Origin: CAWKAO01 sp963847665
GTDB lineage: Bacteria > Actinomycetota > Humimicrobiia > Humimicrobiales > Humimicrobiaceae
Length of the DNA: 64,000 bases
Assembly: GCA_963847665.1 (NCBI GenBank)
Contig: CAWKAO010000002.1
Span: forward strand, 806,001-870,000
Reading direction: 5' to 3'
The notes under the pieces are model-generated. The model saw nothing but the letters and a program-made list of their open reading frames with translations. It did not search any database and was not told where the DNA came from. The first letter of the stretch is position 1. Each line of letters opens with the position of its first letter. Shown here piece after piece: positions 18,949-28,357 of the stretch. A program made the position numbers and the translations under genes.

Positions 18949-19199
18949 GTTTTAATAAAAAAGAAGGTAAATCCATATCAGGATATTCCGATCATAGTAT
19001 TTACTCTTTCCCAATGGGATTTATTGCAGCAGGATAAATTCCATATAGGCAGTGACTTAGCAACACGCCTAAGAATCGAAATTTAACAAAAAGAAATGGC
19101 TCTATTAATCTATAAGAATTATAATGGTTTCCTATGCTATACTTGTTTAGATTCAAAATTTGGTTTTTATGACAATTATTATGGTGAAGGAGGAGAAAA

Positions 19200-19517
19200 A
19201 TGGAAAAACAAAAATTAGCCCATAATGTATTCTTTACTTTAAAGGACACATCGGATGCTGCAGTTGAAACTTTGATAAAAGAGTGCTACACATACCTAAA
19301 AGACATTGCTGGTGTTGTAAGCTTCTCTGCAGGAAGAATAGTACCTGAAAATAACCGTGATGTTAATATAACAGATTTCCAGGTAGGGCTGCATGTTGTT
19401 TTTGCTGACAATTCTTATCATGATCTGTATCAGGATGCCGAAAATCACAATACCTTTGTGGAGAGAAACAAGGATAATTGGACCAAGGTGAGAGTGTTTG
19501 ATACATATATCAGATAG
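19200..19517 (+). CDS. Dabb (stress-responsive A/B barrel) family protein
   Basis: Small dimeric ferredoxin-like barrel protein of 105 aa. It begins with the typical HNVFFTLKD strand, then VVSFSAGRIVP, FQVGLHVVFAD and the conserved YHDLYQDAENHNTFVE helix, ending VRVFDTYI. GAAGGAGGAG lies 6 bases before the ATG, a strong ribosome site. Family members range from heat-stable stress proteins to polyketide cyclases, so no reaction can be named. It is monocistronic, with an extended -10-like TGCTATACT about 60 bases upstream. Confidence 0.85.
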   Translation: MEKQKLAHNVFFTLKDTSDAAVETLIKECYTYLKDIAGVVSFSAGRIVPENNRDVNITDFQVGLHVVFADNSYHDLYQDAENHNTFVERNKDNWTKVRVFDTYIR

Positions 19518-19632
19518 ATTTATAGATAATAAAAAGAACAAAGATAAAAATAGAAAATAATGTCATCAATCGATTTATCATAAAGTTGGATACAGTTAAA
19601 AACCAGTTAAGGCTAACTTGATAAATATACTT

Positions 19633-21927
19633 TTATACATCTATCTTCCTGGTACCGAAGATTTTCTCAACAAAAGTCTTTATCTTGCCCTCATTTTTTC
19701 TGAGGATTACCACAGGCACTGTACTCTTATTGGAAATATTTTTTATTTTATTTCCCAAAAAGACTATTTCAAAAACATTTTCCCTTACAGCATTTAATAT
19801 TAGAAGATCGAAATCTAAAGAGGTCTCCAATATCGTATCTATTATATTATTGGATTCTTTGATGATTATATCTTTTTCCTGAAGTTCAATTTTCCCATTG
19901 AAAAGTTCCAGGATTTCTGATTTTGATCTACCATTATTTTGTTTTGTTTGAGGACTTACAACCCTTAGAACTGTGATTTTAGCATCGAATGCTTTTGCAA
20001 TACTTATAGACAACCCCAAGAAAGCTCTTTCTTTTTTTATATTACCGATCGGTAACAGGATCCTGTTTATACTGTCTGGAGTCTTTTCTTTTATTTTCAG
20101 GACCATAATATCACTGTCAGTATTTAAAATGACTGGATCCAGTACACTGCCAAAGATCCTGTTGCTTTTCCCCCTATCACCTCTCCAGCCAAGAATCGTT
20201 AAATTTATTTTTTCTTCATGGACCGAACTTAAGATAGCTTTTTCAGTCTTATGCGAAACTTTTATGATAGAATTTTTCGGGATCTCAAACTTTGAAGCTA
20301 TTTGCAGGGCTTTTTTTGTCAGGGTCTTGGATGAATCTATGTAATTTAGGCCACTCTCCAGAGGTAACAGGGGAGGAACTTCGACAACATTAAGTACAGT
20401 TAGCTGGCCATTCTTATATCTTGCAAGCATTGAGGCAAAACTTACCATTTTTACCAGAGAAGCAGGGTTATTTATCGGAAGCAATATCTTATAGTCCTTT
20501 GCAATGACCTCTTTTTCCTGACTGATCGTCTTACAGACTTCTGCTTCCTTCTGAAGTTCCCTTTTGCGTGAATAGAGGTAATAAAAAATTATTCCTCCTG
20601 CAATCCACCCGATTGTCACATACCATGCTATTCTACTAAAACCAAACATAAATACAGCAAGGAAAAGGCTGCTGAGTATTCCCAAAATCGGTATATATGG
20701 AAACCACCTTATTTTAAAACCTCTTTTTGCACCGGGATTTGTTCTCCTGAGATTTATTAATGTTACATTGACCATTAAGAACAATAATAAAAACATTATG
20801 TCCGCGGCACTGGCGACATCATGGATTGGAAGAGCGACCGCCATTATGATGATCAATATACTGGATAAAATGGTTGCCATATAAGGAGTTCTTTTCTCGG
20901 GGTGTATCCTTGAAAACAATCCAGGGAATGAACCGTCCCTGCCCATTGCAAATGAGACCCTTGATGAAGAATATATGGTTGCATTCAGGGCGCTCATAGT
21001 TGAAAGCAGACCACCCAACAGAAGAACAAATTCTCCATATGGAAGAAATTGCTTTGCTGCACCGATCATTGCTACTTCTTTCAACCTGCCCAGATACTGC
21101 CATGTAGGTTCATTTGAAGTTATTCCTCCAATACTTACAAAAGCTATTAGCAAATAGATCGGGATTACTATAGCCAGAGAGGAAAATATTGCTTTTGGTA
21201 TGTTTTTCCTGGGATTTTTTATTTCCTCCCCCGCCTGTACGATGATCTCATAACCTTCGAAAGCAATAAAAGTAAGTCCCATTGCAAAGAGTATTCCCGT
21301 AAAACCTTTTGGAGCAAAGGGTTTAAAATGACTTAAAGAATGCTGTGGATTTTTAAAAATAACGACAAGACCGGCAATGATAAAAGCTGCAATAATGACA
21401 ATCTTAATTATTGTGACAATACTTCCTGCTTTGCCAGTTTCAGAAGCACCCCTGAAATTAATATATGTAAATATAACCACTATAATTACAGCAAGTATCT
21501 TATAAATGGACCCCTCGCTAAAAAAAGGGATCTTTATGTTTAACATCCTTATTATTTCATAAGTATAAGCTCCAAAACCCAGGGCATATAAACTGCATGC
21601 TATTGCATGGGCAAACCAGCTCATCCATCCACTGATAAAACCGCTGGGTTGAGGAAGTGATTGCTTGACCCAAAGATACCCGCCTCCAGCTTCCGGAAAA
21701 GTCGAACCAAGTTCGGCATAAGACATAGCGGTAAAAATTGTGACCAAACCGTTTAGGAAAAATGCAAGAATAAGTGCCGGGCCCGCTGCACCGGCAGCAA
21801 GTCCCGTTAAAACAAAGATCCCGGCTCCTATCATGGCGCCAACACCGATCATGGTAACATTAAATAAAGACATCTCTTTACTTAATTCAATTTTGGTATT
21901 GGCAGAATTATTGTTATTATTTTTCAA
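19633..21927 (-). CDS. APC-family amino acid permease with C-terminal universal stress protein domains
   Basis: Membrane transporter of 764 aa. Residues about 15-440 are an APC-superfamily permease with 12 predicted membrane segments, starting MIGVGAMIGAGIFVLTG in segment 1. The soluble C-terminal part (about 470-764) has two UspA-like modules: LLPINNPASLVKMVSFAS ... LTILGWRGDRGK and LLPIGNIKKERAFLGLSIS ... TVPVVILRKNEG. These are the nucleotide-binding fold used in many transporters as regulators. The start is probably a TTG; five Asn follow soon after. The substrate is unknown, with cationic or neutral amino acids typical. It stands alone on its strand, 40 bases from the methyltransferase upstream. 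Confidence 0.88.
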   Translation of the reverse strand: MKNNNNNSANTKIELSKEMSLFNVTMIGVGAMIGAGIFVLTGLAAGAAGPALILAFFLNGLVTIFTAMSYAELGSTFPEAGGGYLWVKQSLPQPSGFISGWMSWFAHAIACSLYALGFGAYTYEIIRMLNIKIPFFSEGSIYKILAVIIVVIFTYINFRGASETGKAGSIVTIIKIVIIAAFIIAGLVVIFKNPQHSLSHFKPFAPKGFTGILFAMGLTFIAFEGYEIIVQAGEEIKNPRKNIPKAIFSSLAIVIPIYLLIAFVSIGGITSNEPTWQYLGRLKEVAMIGAAKQFLPYGEFVLLLGGLLSTMSALNATIYSSSRVSFAMGRDGSFPGLFSRIHPEKRTPYMATILSSILIIIMAVALPIHDVASAADIMFLLLFLMVNVTLINLRRTNPGAKRGFKIRWFPYIPILGILSSLFLAVFMFGFSRIAWYVTIGWIAGGIIFYYLYSRKRELQKEAEVCKTISQEKEVIAKDYKILLPINNPASLVKMVSFASMLARYKNGQLTVLNVVEVPPLLPLESGLNYIDSSKTLTKKALQIASKFEIPKNSIIKVSHKTEKAILSSVHEEKINLTILGWRGDRGKSNRIFGSVLDPVILNTDSDIMVLKIKEKTPDSINRILLPIGNIKKERAFLGLSISIAKAFDAKITVLRVVSPQTKQNNGRSKSEILELFNGKIELQEKDIIIKESNNIIDTILETSLDFDLLILNAVRENVFEIVFLGNKIKNISNKSTVPVVILRKNEGKIKTFVEKIFGTRKIDV

Positions 21928-21967
21928 ACTTTTTATATTTTTAGTTATATCTACTACAAATTTTTTT

Positions 21968-22981
21968 TTATTTTTTACTTGCTATTATAAATTCAGAAGG
22001 ACCGGGCGGATTTAAAATTTCAAATGTCTTAAATCCAATTTCTTTAAGTAATTTCAACACATCTTTTAAAAACCATAAATGTCCTGTGGGCATTGTTGCC
22101 AGTATCTCAACACCAAACATTGCACTGAAAAGTGGTGACGTGCCGTCCTCAGCAATAAAGAACGTACTTACGACTAATACCCCGTCATGTTTAAGGGATT
22201 TGAAAGCCCTTGAAAATAATTCCTTGACTGTGTCAGGTTGTTCCTGGTGAATGATCGCACACATTAAAATAATATCATTTTCCTTATCGAAGTTATCTTT
22301 TCTATAATCTTTTGCAACAGTTTTAATCCTGTCCTCAAGACCAGCTTCTTTGATATACTTTTTTGTTATATTTTCAATCACATAGGAAAGGTCAGATACG
22401 ATTACATTGTTGATATTTGGATATTTCGTGCAGAAAATAATAGGATAGGCTGCTGTCCCACCGCCCACATCATAAATCTTATTTGCGCTACTTAGTTCTT
22501 TCAGATCTGTTGCTAAAATGTTGCCACTTTGAATCGCGCTACGGTGCATTGCGTTAAAATAATCATTTGTCAATTGTTTATTGGCCCCTAAAAAGTCATC
22601 GAATACTTTTACGGAAGCATGTCCTTTTTTAATAATATTATGCAGATCTAAATAGTATGGAGAAAGGCTGGTCGTGAATTCAATATAATCTCCAAGGTAT
22701 GAAGGGTTTTTTTTGACTAAAAATTCTTCTGATGTTTCGGAATTTGAAAATTTATTATTTCTTTTTTTCAATAGTTCATTTGCAACAAGCGCGTTCAAAA
22801 CTATTTGAATTCCTTCAAATTTTGTTTCGGTTTCCTGGGCAATTTTTTTTCCTGATAATTCCTTACCGGATAAAATATTAAAAATATCATTTTTTAGGGC
22901 GACTCGCAGCAAAAAAGCTAAAGTATAACTTGTCTCTATCTGGCTTATAGTTTTAGAGTACCTGGTTGTTTCTTCGCTCAT
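21968..22981 (-). CDS. SAM-dependent O-methyltransferase (plant-type O-MT fold)
   Basis: Class I methyltransferase of 337 aa with the two-domain O-methyltransferase layout. There is an N-terminal winged-helix dimerisation domain (about 1-95). The catalytic domain has a SAM motif YDVGGGTAAYPIIF, the acidic motif VIVSDLSYV, and DIILMCAIIHQEQPD, where the usual catalytic His sits (IIHQ). Related proteins methylate hydroxyl groups of bacteriochlorophyll, carotenoid or polyketide precursors. No biosynthetic partners are nearby, so the substrate is unknown. It starts at ATG (MSEETTRYS). Confidence 0.82.
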   Translation of the reverse strand: MSEETTRYSKTISQIETSYTLAFLLRVALKNDIFNILSGKELSGKKIAQETETKFEGIQIVLNALVANELLKKRNNKFSNSETSEEFLVKKNPSYLGDYIEFTTSLSPYYLDLHNIIKKGHASVKVFDDFLGANKQLTNDYFNAMHRSAIQSGNILATDLKELSSANKIYDVGGGTAAYPIIFCTKYPNINNVIVSDLSYVIENITKKYIKEAGLEDRIKTVAKDYRKDNFDKENDIILMCAIIHQEQPDTVKELFSRAFKSLKHDGVLVVSTFFIAEDGTSPLFSAMFGVEILATMPTGHLWFLKDVLKLLKEIGFKTFEILNPPGPSEFIIASKK

Positions 22982-23143
22982 AATTATTATAAAAATAATA
23001 TAACCACTATTATAATGCTATGCTAAATAGGACTTCCAAAAAAAAGATAATGGCACCGCACTATTTGTTAATATCAAAATATATATAATTATCTTAATAT
23101 TGTCGATAATTTTTATTTGAAAAGTGAAAATATTGACTTTAAT

Positions 23144-23467
23144 TTAATTTTTTTTGATATTTGAGGCTTTATTATAACACTCTTGTGCTCTATCAAAATG
23201 ACCTAACCTGTCAAGAGCGACAGTTTTATTTTACCAGGCCATATCATACAATGGTTCTATTTTTGTAGCTTCATCGAAGCATTTCAGGGTTTCATCACGT
23301 TTACTAAGGTTATCAAATGCTACACCCTCGTCACATAAAGCATCTTCGAATTGCGAGTTTTTTCTTATCGCTTCTATAAAGCAATCTATTGCTTCATCAA
23401 ATCTTTTGAGATTATATTGAGAGATTTCTTCACTCAAAAAAACTTGTTCGTTTTTCTCTTGTGGCAT
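23144..23467 (-). pseudogene. TPR-repeat protein remnant with in-frame stop
   Basis: Tetratricopeptide repeat protein. The open part encodes 78 aa with two TPR units (LKRFDEAIDCFIEAIRKN and LSKRDETLKCFDEATKIEP) and ends MAW-stop. In the same frame after the TAA at 23233-23231 the TPR pattern continues (NKTVALDRLGHFDRAQECYNKAS) to a stop at 23144. A normal repeat would read AWYNKG, so TAT has become TAA. It is either a nonsense mutation or a base error. The full product would be about 106 aa. No partner is evident. Confidence 0.65.
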
Positions 23468-23533
23468 AATTTTTTTATAAAATGTTTAATTTAATAAAAT
23501 TATCAAGAATTTTTAAAAGAGATTAACTCTGAT

Positions 23534-24481
23534 TTAAAAAATAGCAATAGGGTTTATTAGTGAGCCTGTTCCTCCAGGTAAAGGCGAGGGGGCAAGCACG
23601 GCCATAAATTCAAATCGTCCTTCTTCCTCACATGCTTTTGCCAGGTCCTCTAATTGCAGGCTATCTGCACACACCATTCCCATTGCCGTTATCTGAAGTG
23701 GGTGGATTGGGTATTGTATCCCTTCTACATACGAAGGTATGACTTCTCCATCTCCATCAGGTAGAAAGACTGATAATTTTCGTTCATGCAACAGAGTGAG
23801 GCTATAAGGATCAAGACCTGCACGACCTTGGCCTGTATAACCTGGATCCCACGCTCCAATCTCCAGCCTCCTGCGGTGATGGCCCGTGCGTAAGACCATA
23901 ATGTCTCCTTCCTGCAGTTGTACGCCTTCAGCCTTTTCAACAGCTTCAATTTCTTCACGAGTGACCGATATACCCGGCTCAAGCCACTTGACACCCCGAT
24001 ATCTCGGAACATCAATAAGGACACCCCGTCCAATGATCCCAGGAGCATAGGTAGTTATATCATATTTCTCAGCGCCACGAACAGTCACGGATTTTGCAGG
24101 CTTTCCATTATATAAAAGTCCTTTATATGAGATATGGCACAATGCATCAATATGAGTATGGCAATCACCATGGAATTGTATTCCAAGAAAATCCATTGCA
24201 AGCCTTAGTTCACCACTACCGATGTCGATATCATGGGTATTGACCATATAATGGAGAGCTGGATTGGGATTATCAGGTCCAGCAGTCTTGTTGATAGGTA
24301 TAGCCATTGATACAGAACGCCCGCTCTTTATGAGTGCTGCAGCAGCTTTTACTTTTTCGGGAGTGATGTAATTTAATGTCCCTTTTTCATCATCTTTCCC
24401 CCATCTGCCCCAATTTTTAAGTGATTCAAAAAGCTTATCGAATTCCTCAATTGATATTTTACTATATGGTGGTTTACCCAT
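23534..24481 (-). CDS. Cyclase family protein (kynurenine formamidase-like metal hydrolase)
   Basis: Member of the Cyclase/KynB-like metal-dependent hydrolase family, 315 aa, at the longer end. The signature FHGDCHTHIDALCH (about 106-119) supplies the HxxxH-D-H type metal ligands. GRGVLIDVPRYRG and LRTGHHRRR are further family motifs, and the C terminus reads FMAVLAPSPLPGGTGS. Long members of this family act on cyclic amides or carbamoyl compounds, but the substrate here cannot be predicted. It is monocistronic, with about 400 AT-rich bases upstream. Confidence 0.82.
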   Translation of the reverse strand: MGKPPYSKISIEEFDKLFESLKNWGRWGKDDEKGTLNYITPEKVKAAAALIKSGRSVSMAIPINKTAGPDNPNPALHYMVNTHDIDIGSGELRLAMDFLGIQFHGDCHTHIDALCHISYKGLLYNGKPAKSVTVRGAEKYDITTYAPGIIGRGVLIDVPRYRGVKWLEPGISVTREEIEAVEKAEGVQLQEGDIMVLRTGHHRRRLEIGAWDPGYTGQGRAGLDPYSLTLLHERKLSVFLPDGDGEVIPSYVEGIQYPIHPLQITAMGMVCADSLQLEDLAKACEEEGRFEFMAVLAPSPLPGGTGSLINPIAIF

Positions 24482-24885
24482 TTCAATACCCTTCTTTAAT
24501 AGTATTAGAACTGTATTATATTTAATAATATTAGCTTCTGTTATGCAAATGTAATCTATAAGAAGATAGTCCGTTGAACAGTAGAAATTTGGTGAAGAGC
24601 CTAAAATTGATTTTTAAATTGGTGCCCCTAAGCATTGAGGAATCAAACAAAATTTTGGAAGAATTAGTTAAATTTAAAGAATTTGATAACTACTTTAAGT
24701 GATCTATTTTTTAGATAATTGTTAACAAATAATCATTAATTTAATATCATAAAATAAACAAAAATTATTTTTTACTGATCCTCTAAAAAATTATTCAAAA
24801 TAAATGTATAAATGTTATAATTAATCAATTGATATTTTTTCAACCTCTAATTTAGATTGATAATAATATAGAAAGGAGGTGATAA
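24482..24885. other. AT-rich intergenic region between divergent genes
   Basis: About 400 bases without a supportable gene. It must hold promoters for the cyclase gene (leftward) and the secreted-protein gene (rightward). I see no stable hairpin, repeat or RNA family in it. The last 20 bases carry AAAGGAGGTGAT, a near-perfect ribosome site for the next gene. Confidence 0.5.
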
Positions 24886-25737
24886 ATGAAAAGGAAATGG
24901 TTAATACTTCCCATATTTATCCTTGTCCTTGTCTTCACATTACTCCCTGCAAGCTTTATATCAGCGAGTTCAAACCTTGTTTTAAATGGAGATTTTTCCG
25001 ATGGTAGTTCAGATTGGTTTTTTACTGATAATTCCAATGGCACTGTAGACTTTCATGACGGTATAGCTGAAGTTATTTCATATGATGAACCTGATGCTAA
25101 TCTATGGCAAGAGGATATATACACAAGCTGCAAAAGCGTTATGCTGTGTTTTGATGTTCAGAGAACTGAAGAGGGCATTGATGAGGACTCGTACATACAA
25201 GCAGGTTTTGAGGTACATGATGGTGGCACATATTTAGGTAATGCTTGGTATGATTATCATACTGCCTCAGAGAATTTTCCTGTGGGTACCTGGTATAGAA
25301 ACAACTGTCTAAGTCTATCCCAACTCTGGGAAGATACACACGCAGGAAGCCCTTTGCCTGATTTTGATCATTTAGAGATAGGATTTACCGTTGATTATGG
25401 CGGGATAGCTGAGTTTGATAATGTCAGATTGTATTGCGCTGGTAAAGGAGGCACTGCAGAAGAGCAAGTCCCAGTATGGATCCGTAACGTAGATATGACC
25501 TGCTATCAGGTATGGATGAATACAGATAACGCCTTTGAGTTTGTTTTCTGGTGGGAATATGCAGACAACAACTGGGTCAAGATCTATGACATGAGTGGTA
25601 ATGAGGTATTCTCTATAGATATGCCTTACGGAGATGCACACTTTGCAGCTGATCTGCCTGATGGTATGTATACAGTAAAGACATTCCATAATGACATGTC
25701 CACACCACTACAGGAGTTTGTGATAGGTAAGCCATAA
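24886..25737 (+). CDS. Secreted protein with carbohydrate-binding-like N-terminal domain
   Basis: Exported protein of 283 aa with a signal peptide (MKRKWLILPIFILVLVF ... ISAS). Residues 30-180 start NLVLNGDFSDGSSDWFFT and end EFDNVRLYC, the pattern of the CBM4/9-like jelly-roll domain (N-G-D-F/W start, F-D-N-V-x end). The rest (200-283) holds a small Trp-rich beta domain with KIYDMSGNEVFSIDMP and LPDGMYTVKTFH, like the sorting or filament-type beta modules that end many secreted proteins. AAAGGAGGTGAT lies 4 bases before the ATG and a strong terminator follows, so it is an efficiently translated single-gene unit. No enzymatic motif is seen. Probably a surface or matrix protein. Confidence 0.75.
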   Translation: MKRKWLILPIFILVLVFTLLPASFISASSNLVLNGDFSDGSSDWFFTDNSNGTVDFHDGIAEVISYDEPDANLWQEDIYTSCKSVMLCFDVQRTEEGIDEDSYIQAGFEVHDGGTYLGNAWYDYHTASENFPVGTWYRNNCLSLSQLWEDTHAGSPLPDFDHLEIGFTVDYGGIAEFDNVRLYCAGKGGTAEEQVPVWIRNVDMTCYQVWMNTDNAFEFVFWWEYADNNWVKIYDMSGNEVFSIDMPYGDAHFAADLPDGMYTVKTFHNDMSTPLQEFVIGKP

Positions 25738-25761
25738 TTAGAGTTTCAACTTTATATTGTG

Positions 25762-25800
25762 TAATTAGACCTCATAGATAATATGGGGTCTAATTATTTT
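25762..25800 (+). terminator. Rho-independent terminator after the secreted-protein gene
   Basis: A 15-base stem (TAATTAGACCTCATA / TATGGGGTCTAATTA, one G-T pair) with a 5-base loop, followed by TTTTATTATTAT. It sits 25 bases after the stop codon. Confidence 0.85.
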
Positions 25801-25839
25801 ATTATTATAACAATGTAAGTATTAATAAAAGTATTAAGA

Positions 25840-25927
25840 TGGTGCCCGAGGCCGGAATCGAACCGGCACGAGGATAAACCTCAACGGATTTTAAGTCCGT
25901 TGCGTCTACCAATTCCGCCACTCGGGC
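25840..25927 (-). tRNA. tRNA-Leu (anticodon TAA)
   Basis: On the minus strand the sequence folds as a class II tRNA. The acceptor stem is GCCCGAG/CTCGGGC, the D arm is GTGGCGGAATTGGTAGACGC, the anticodon loop CTTAAAA has anticodon TAA, and a variable arm TGAGGTTTATCCTCG is followed by the T arm GCCGGTTCGATTCCGGC. The 3' CCA is encoded (bases 25842-25840). The long variable arm and discriminator A fit leucine. It lies just upstream of ppx on the same strand. Confidence 0.97.
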
Positions 25928-25953
25928 AAGCAACAAATAACCGGATAATTTTA

Positions 25954-26940
25954 TCAGAATTGCATAATGCTGTAAATGATGCCATCCAGAATATCATGTT
26001 CACTTACGATGCATTTTTCAATTTCAAGTCTGTTCATTATATTTATAAGTATCGCAGTTCCTCCAATGATAATATCTGCTCTCTTTGGGTCAAGACCTGT
26101 GATCTTTTCCCTTTCTGACTTACCTACTGAATAAAAATGCTCATAGATCTTTTTAACTGCTGAGAGCTCAATTAAATGGCCGTGGATCTTTTCCATATCA
26201 TATTCACCTATCTTGAGATCGATTGCAGCTATAGTTGAAATAGTTCCCGCGAGCCCTACTATAAAAGTAAAATTTTCCTGGGCCAATATCTCCATTATAG
26301 GCTCTATCTTTTTTGAAATATATGACTCCAGTTTTCCAAGTTGCTGTAAGGATGGTTCATCAGCGCATATAAATCTTTCAGACATATTTACTGAACCGAT
26401 CCCTAGACTCCTTAGAAAGCTGATTCTCCCAGACAGGTTGCCCACTATGAACTCTGTGCTTCCTCCACCGATATCCACAACCAGGATTTTATTATCAGTT
26501 AAAATGTTTGTTGGGACTTTTGAAAAATATTTTTTTTGAAGCACCTGCCATTCAAGGGATTTTGCTGCACCCACAAAACTTAATCTGGCTTCAGATCCAC
26601 TGTCAATGATCTCAACGTCGATGCCGGTTGATCTTTTTACATCTGATAAAAACTGGCTGGAATTCTTCGCCTGTCTGAGCGCTCTAGTACCTACTGCCCT
26701 GTATCTTGTAACCCCATACTCTTTGATCGCATCCTTATATTTATTTAAAACCCCAATAGTCAAACAAGCTGCCTCTGACGATATATTACAGGTTTTATCC
26801 AGATTTTTTCCAAGCCTGGTGATCTCCATCTCTCTAATGATCGTATCGGGGTAGTTTGGTGGTGTTTTAAGAAAATTAACAACTTCAGATATTAGAAGTC
26901 TTGTAGAATTAGTACCGATATCTATTGCGGCAAGCCTCAT
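25954..26940 (-). CDS. ppx: Exopolyphosphatase / pppGpp phosphohydrolase (Ppx/GppA family)
   Basis: ASKHA-fold phosphatase of 328 aa, the short two-domain form usual in actinobacteria. It opens with DIGTNSTRLLI (phosphate 1 loop); GTRALRQAKNS, VVDIGGGSTEFIVG (phosphate 2) and GLAGTISTIAAI follow. The substrate may be polyphosphate or pppGpp, and sequence does not decide. It lies downstream of divIC with about 55 bases between, as in the actinobacterial mazG-eno-divIC-ppx row. Confidence 0.92.
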   Translation of the reverse strand: MRLAAIDIGTNSTRLLISEVVNFLKTPPNYPDTIIREMEITRLGKNLDKTCNISSEAACLTIGVLNKYKDAIKEYGVTRYRAVGTRALRQAKNSSQFLSDVKRSTGIDVEIIDSGSEARLSFVGAAKSLEWQVLQKKYFSKVPTNILTDNKILVVDIGGGSTEFIVGNLSGRISFLRSLGIGSVNMSERFICADEPSLQQLGKLESYISKKIEPIMEILAQENFTFIVGLAGTISTIAAIDLKIGEYDMEKIHGHLIELSAVKKIYEHFYSVGKSEREKITGLDPKRADIIIGGTAILINIMNRLEIEKCIVSEHDILDGIIYSIMQF

Positions 26941-26995
26941 AATGGATTCATTTTAAGTAAAGCGGACGAGTACAGGATTATTATAGCTACAATGG

Positions 26996-27424
26996 TTATT
27001 GTACCTGCCTCATCTCACTATTATAGAAAGTCCTGAAATTTTCCCACAGATCTGCTTCGACATAAACTTTTCCGGAATAATCCTGATCCTGTTCAGTAAC
27101 AACCTTCTGCCCCGTATTGTCGATCTCTACAAAATAATTAGTCTCTTCTCCAACAGTCATATTGAACTGCCTTCTTGCTTCAAGCTCTATTGCTTCATTA
27201 TCATAAAGTGTCTTTTCTTCTGCTAAAAGCTTGATGTTTTGCTGTCTTTCCCATTCCAGCCTCTGCTCCAGTTCTACGATTTTTTCCCGGTTCCTTATAA
27301 TAATGGAAATCTGGTTTATGGAAGTCAATACAGAAATAAGTATGAAGATAAGAAAAACAGCAATAAAAATATTTATTTTTGTCTTCCTTGAAAGACCGCC
27401 TATTAATTTTATATCTTTATCCAT
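26996..27424 (-). CDS. divIC: Septum formation initiator DivIC/FtsB-like protein
   Basis: Bitopic cell division protein of 142 aa. It has a short cytoplasmic N terminus, a membrane segment at about 18-40 (INIFIAVFLIFILISVL), then a coiled coil (NREKIVELEQRLEWERQQNIK). ALxAR-type and NMTVGEET motifs lie near residue 85-95, as in DivIC/FtsB. The protein should bridge FtsL-type partners in the divisome. It sits between mazG and ppx; eno, which often lies here in actinobacteria, is absent. Confidence 0.85.
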   Translation of the reverse strand: MDKDIKLIGGLSRKTKINIFIAVFLIFILISVLTSINQISIIIRNREKIVELEQRLEWERQQNIKLLAEEKTLYDNEAIELEARRQFNMTVGEETNYFVEIDNTGQKVVTEQDQDYSGKVYVEADLWENFRTFYNSEMRQVQ

Positions 27425-27487
27425 TTAGAGTTTGCTATTTTATTTTGCTACTTTTATTACAATAATTTTACCACTTTATTTAATAAA

Positions 27488-28321
27488 TTATAAATTTTTT
27501 TTTGCGATCTCCCAAAGTTCATCTTTTTCGGCAATAGACGACTTTTTAAAGTCGATCCCTTCTGCTTTTGCATATTTTTCCATATAGTCAAACCTCTCTA
27601 TAAATTTTCTGCATGTACCTCTCAAACTCTGCTCACTGTCAATCCCCAGATGCCTGCTTAGATTTACTATGCTGAAAAGCAGATCCCCGAGTTCCTCCGA
27701 AAGTCTTTTCTTATTATCTGCATGAAGTTCTTCCTGAAGCTCGCCTATCTCTTCGCTAATTTTTTTTAAGACTTCTCTTATATCATCCCAATCAAAACCA
27801 AGTCTTGCCGCCCTGCTCTGGATCTCATGCGCATAATGGAGGGAAGGCAAAATAATCGGTATACCGTTAAAAATAGAATCGCTTTTTTTCCCTTTTTCAA
27901 TACGTTCTTTTTTTTTGATATCTTCCCAGTTTGCAAGTACTTCTCCACTGCTACTGACATCAGTTTCCCCAAATACATGAGGGTGCCTGCGGATCAGTTT
28001 TTCTACAATGGATCTGATTACATCAGAAATTTCAAATTCACCCTCATCTTTACTGATCTGGCTATGAAACACTACCTGGAGTAAAATATCTCCAAGCTCT
28101 TCCCTGAGTCCCGTAATATCATTTTTCTCTATAGAGTCAAGGGCTTCATAGGCTTCCTCGATCATGTTTTTTTTTATTGATTCATGGGTCTGTTCCCGGT
28201 CCCACAGACATCCCCCGGGTGATCTTAGTTTTTCCATTATGCCTATAAGTTCTGAAAACAATTTTTCAGATTCTCTTTTTGGGTCAGTTTTGTCAGTTTT
28301 TTTTTGTTTTTCTTTATTCAT
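27488..28321 (-). CDS. mazG: Nucleoside triphosphate pyrophosphohydrolase MazG
   Basis: House-cleaning NTP pyrophosphatase of 277 aa with two MazG modules. The first has GGCLWDREQTHESIKK and EEAYEALDSIE ... LREELGDILLQVVFHS (ExxE and ExxD metal motifs). The second has RLGFDWDD, EEIGELQEEL and EELGDLLFSIVNLSRH. The first 25 residues are Lys-rich (KEKQKKTDKTDPKRE). It is embedded between the peptidyl-prolyl isomerase gene and divIC on the same strand. Confidence 0.94.
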   Translation of the reverse strand: MNKEKQKKTDKTDPKRESEKLFSELIGIMEKLRSPGGCLWDREQTHESIKKNMIEEAYEALDSIEKNDITGLREELGDILLQVVFHSQISKDEGEFEISDVIRSIVEKLIRRHPHVFGETDVSSSGEVLANWEDIKKKERIEKGKKSDSIFNGIPIILPSLHYAHEIQSRAARLGFDWDDIREVLKKISEEIGELQEELHADNKKRLSEELGDLLFSIVNLSRHLGIDSEQSLRGTCRKFIERFDYMEKYAKAEGIDFKKSSIAEKDELWEIAKKNL

Positions 28322-28357
28322 TTAAACCCTGAATGCCTGAAATAATCCTTTTTTATG

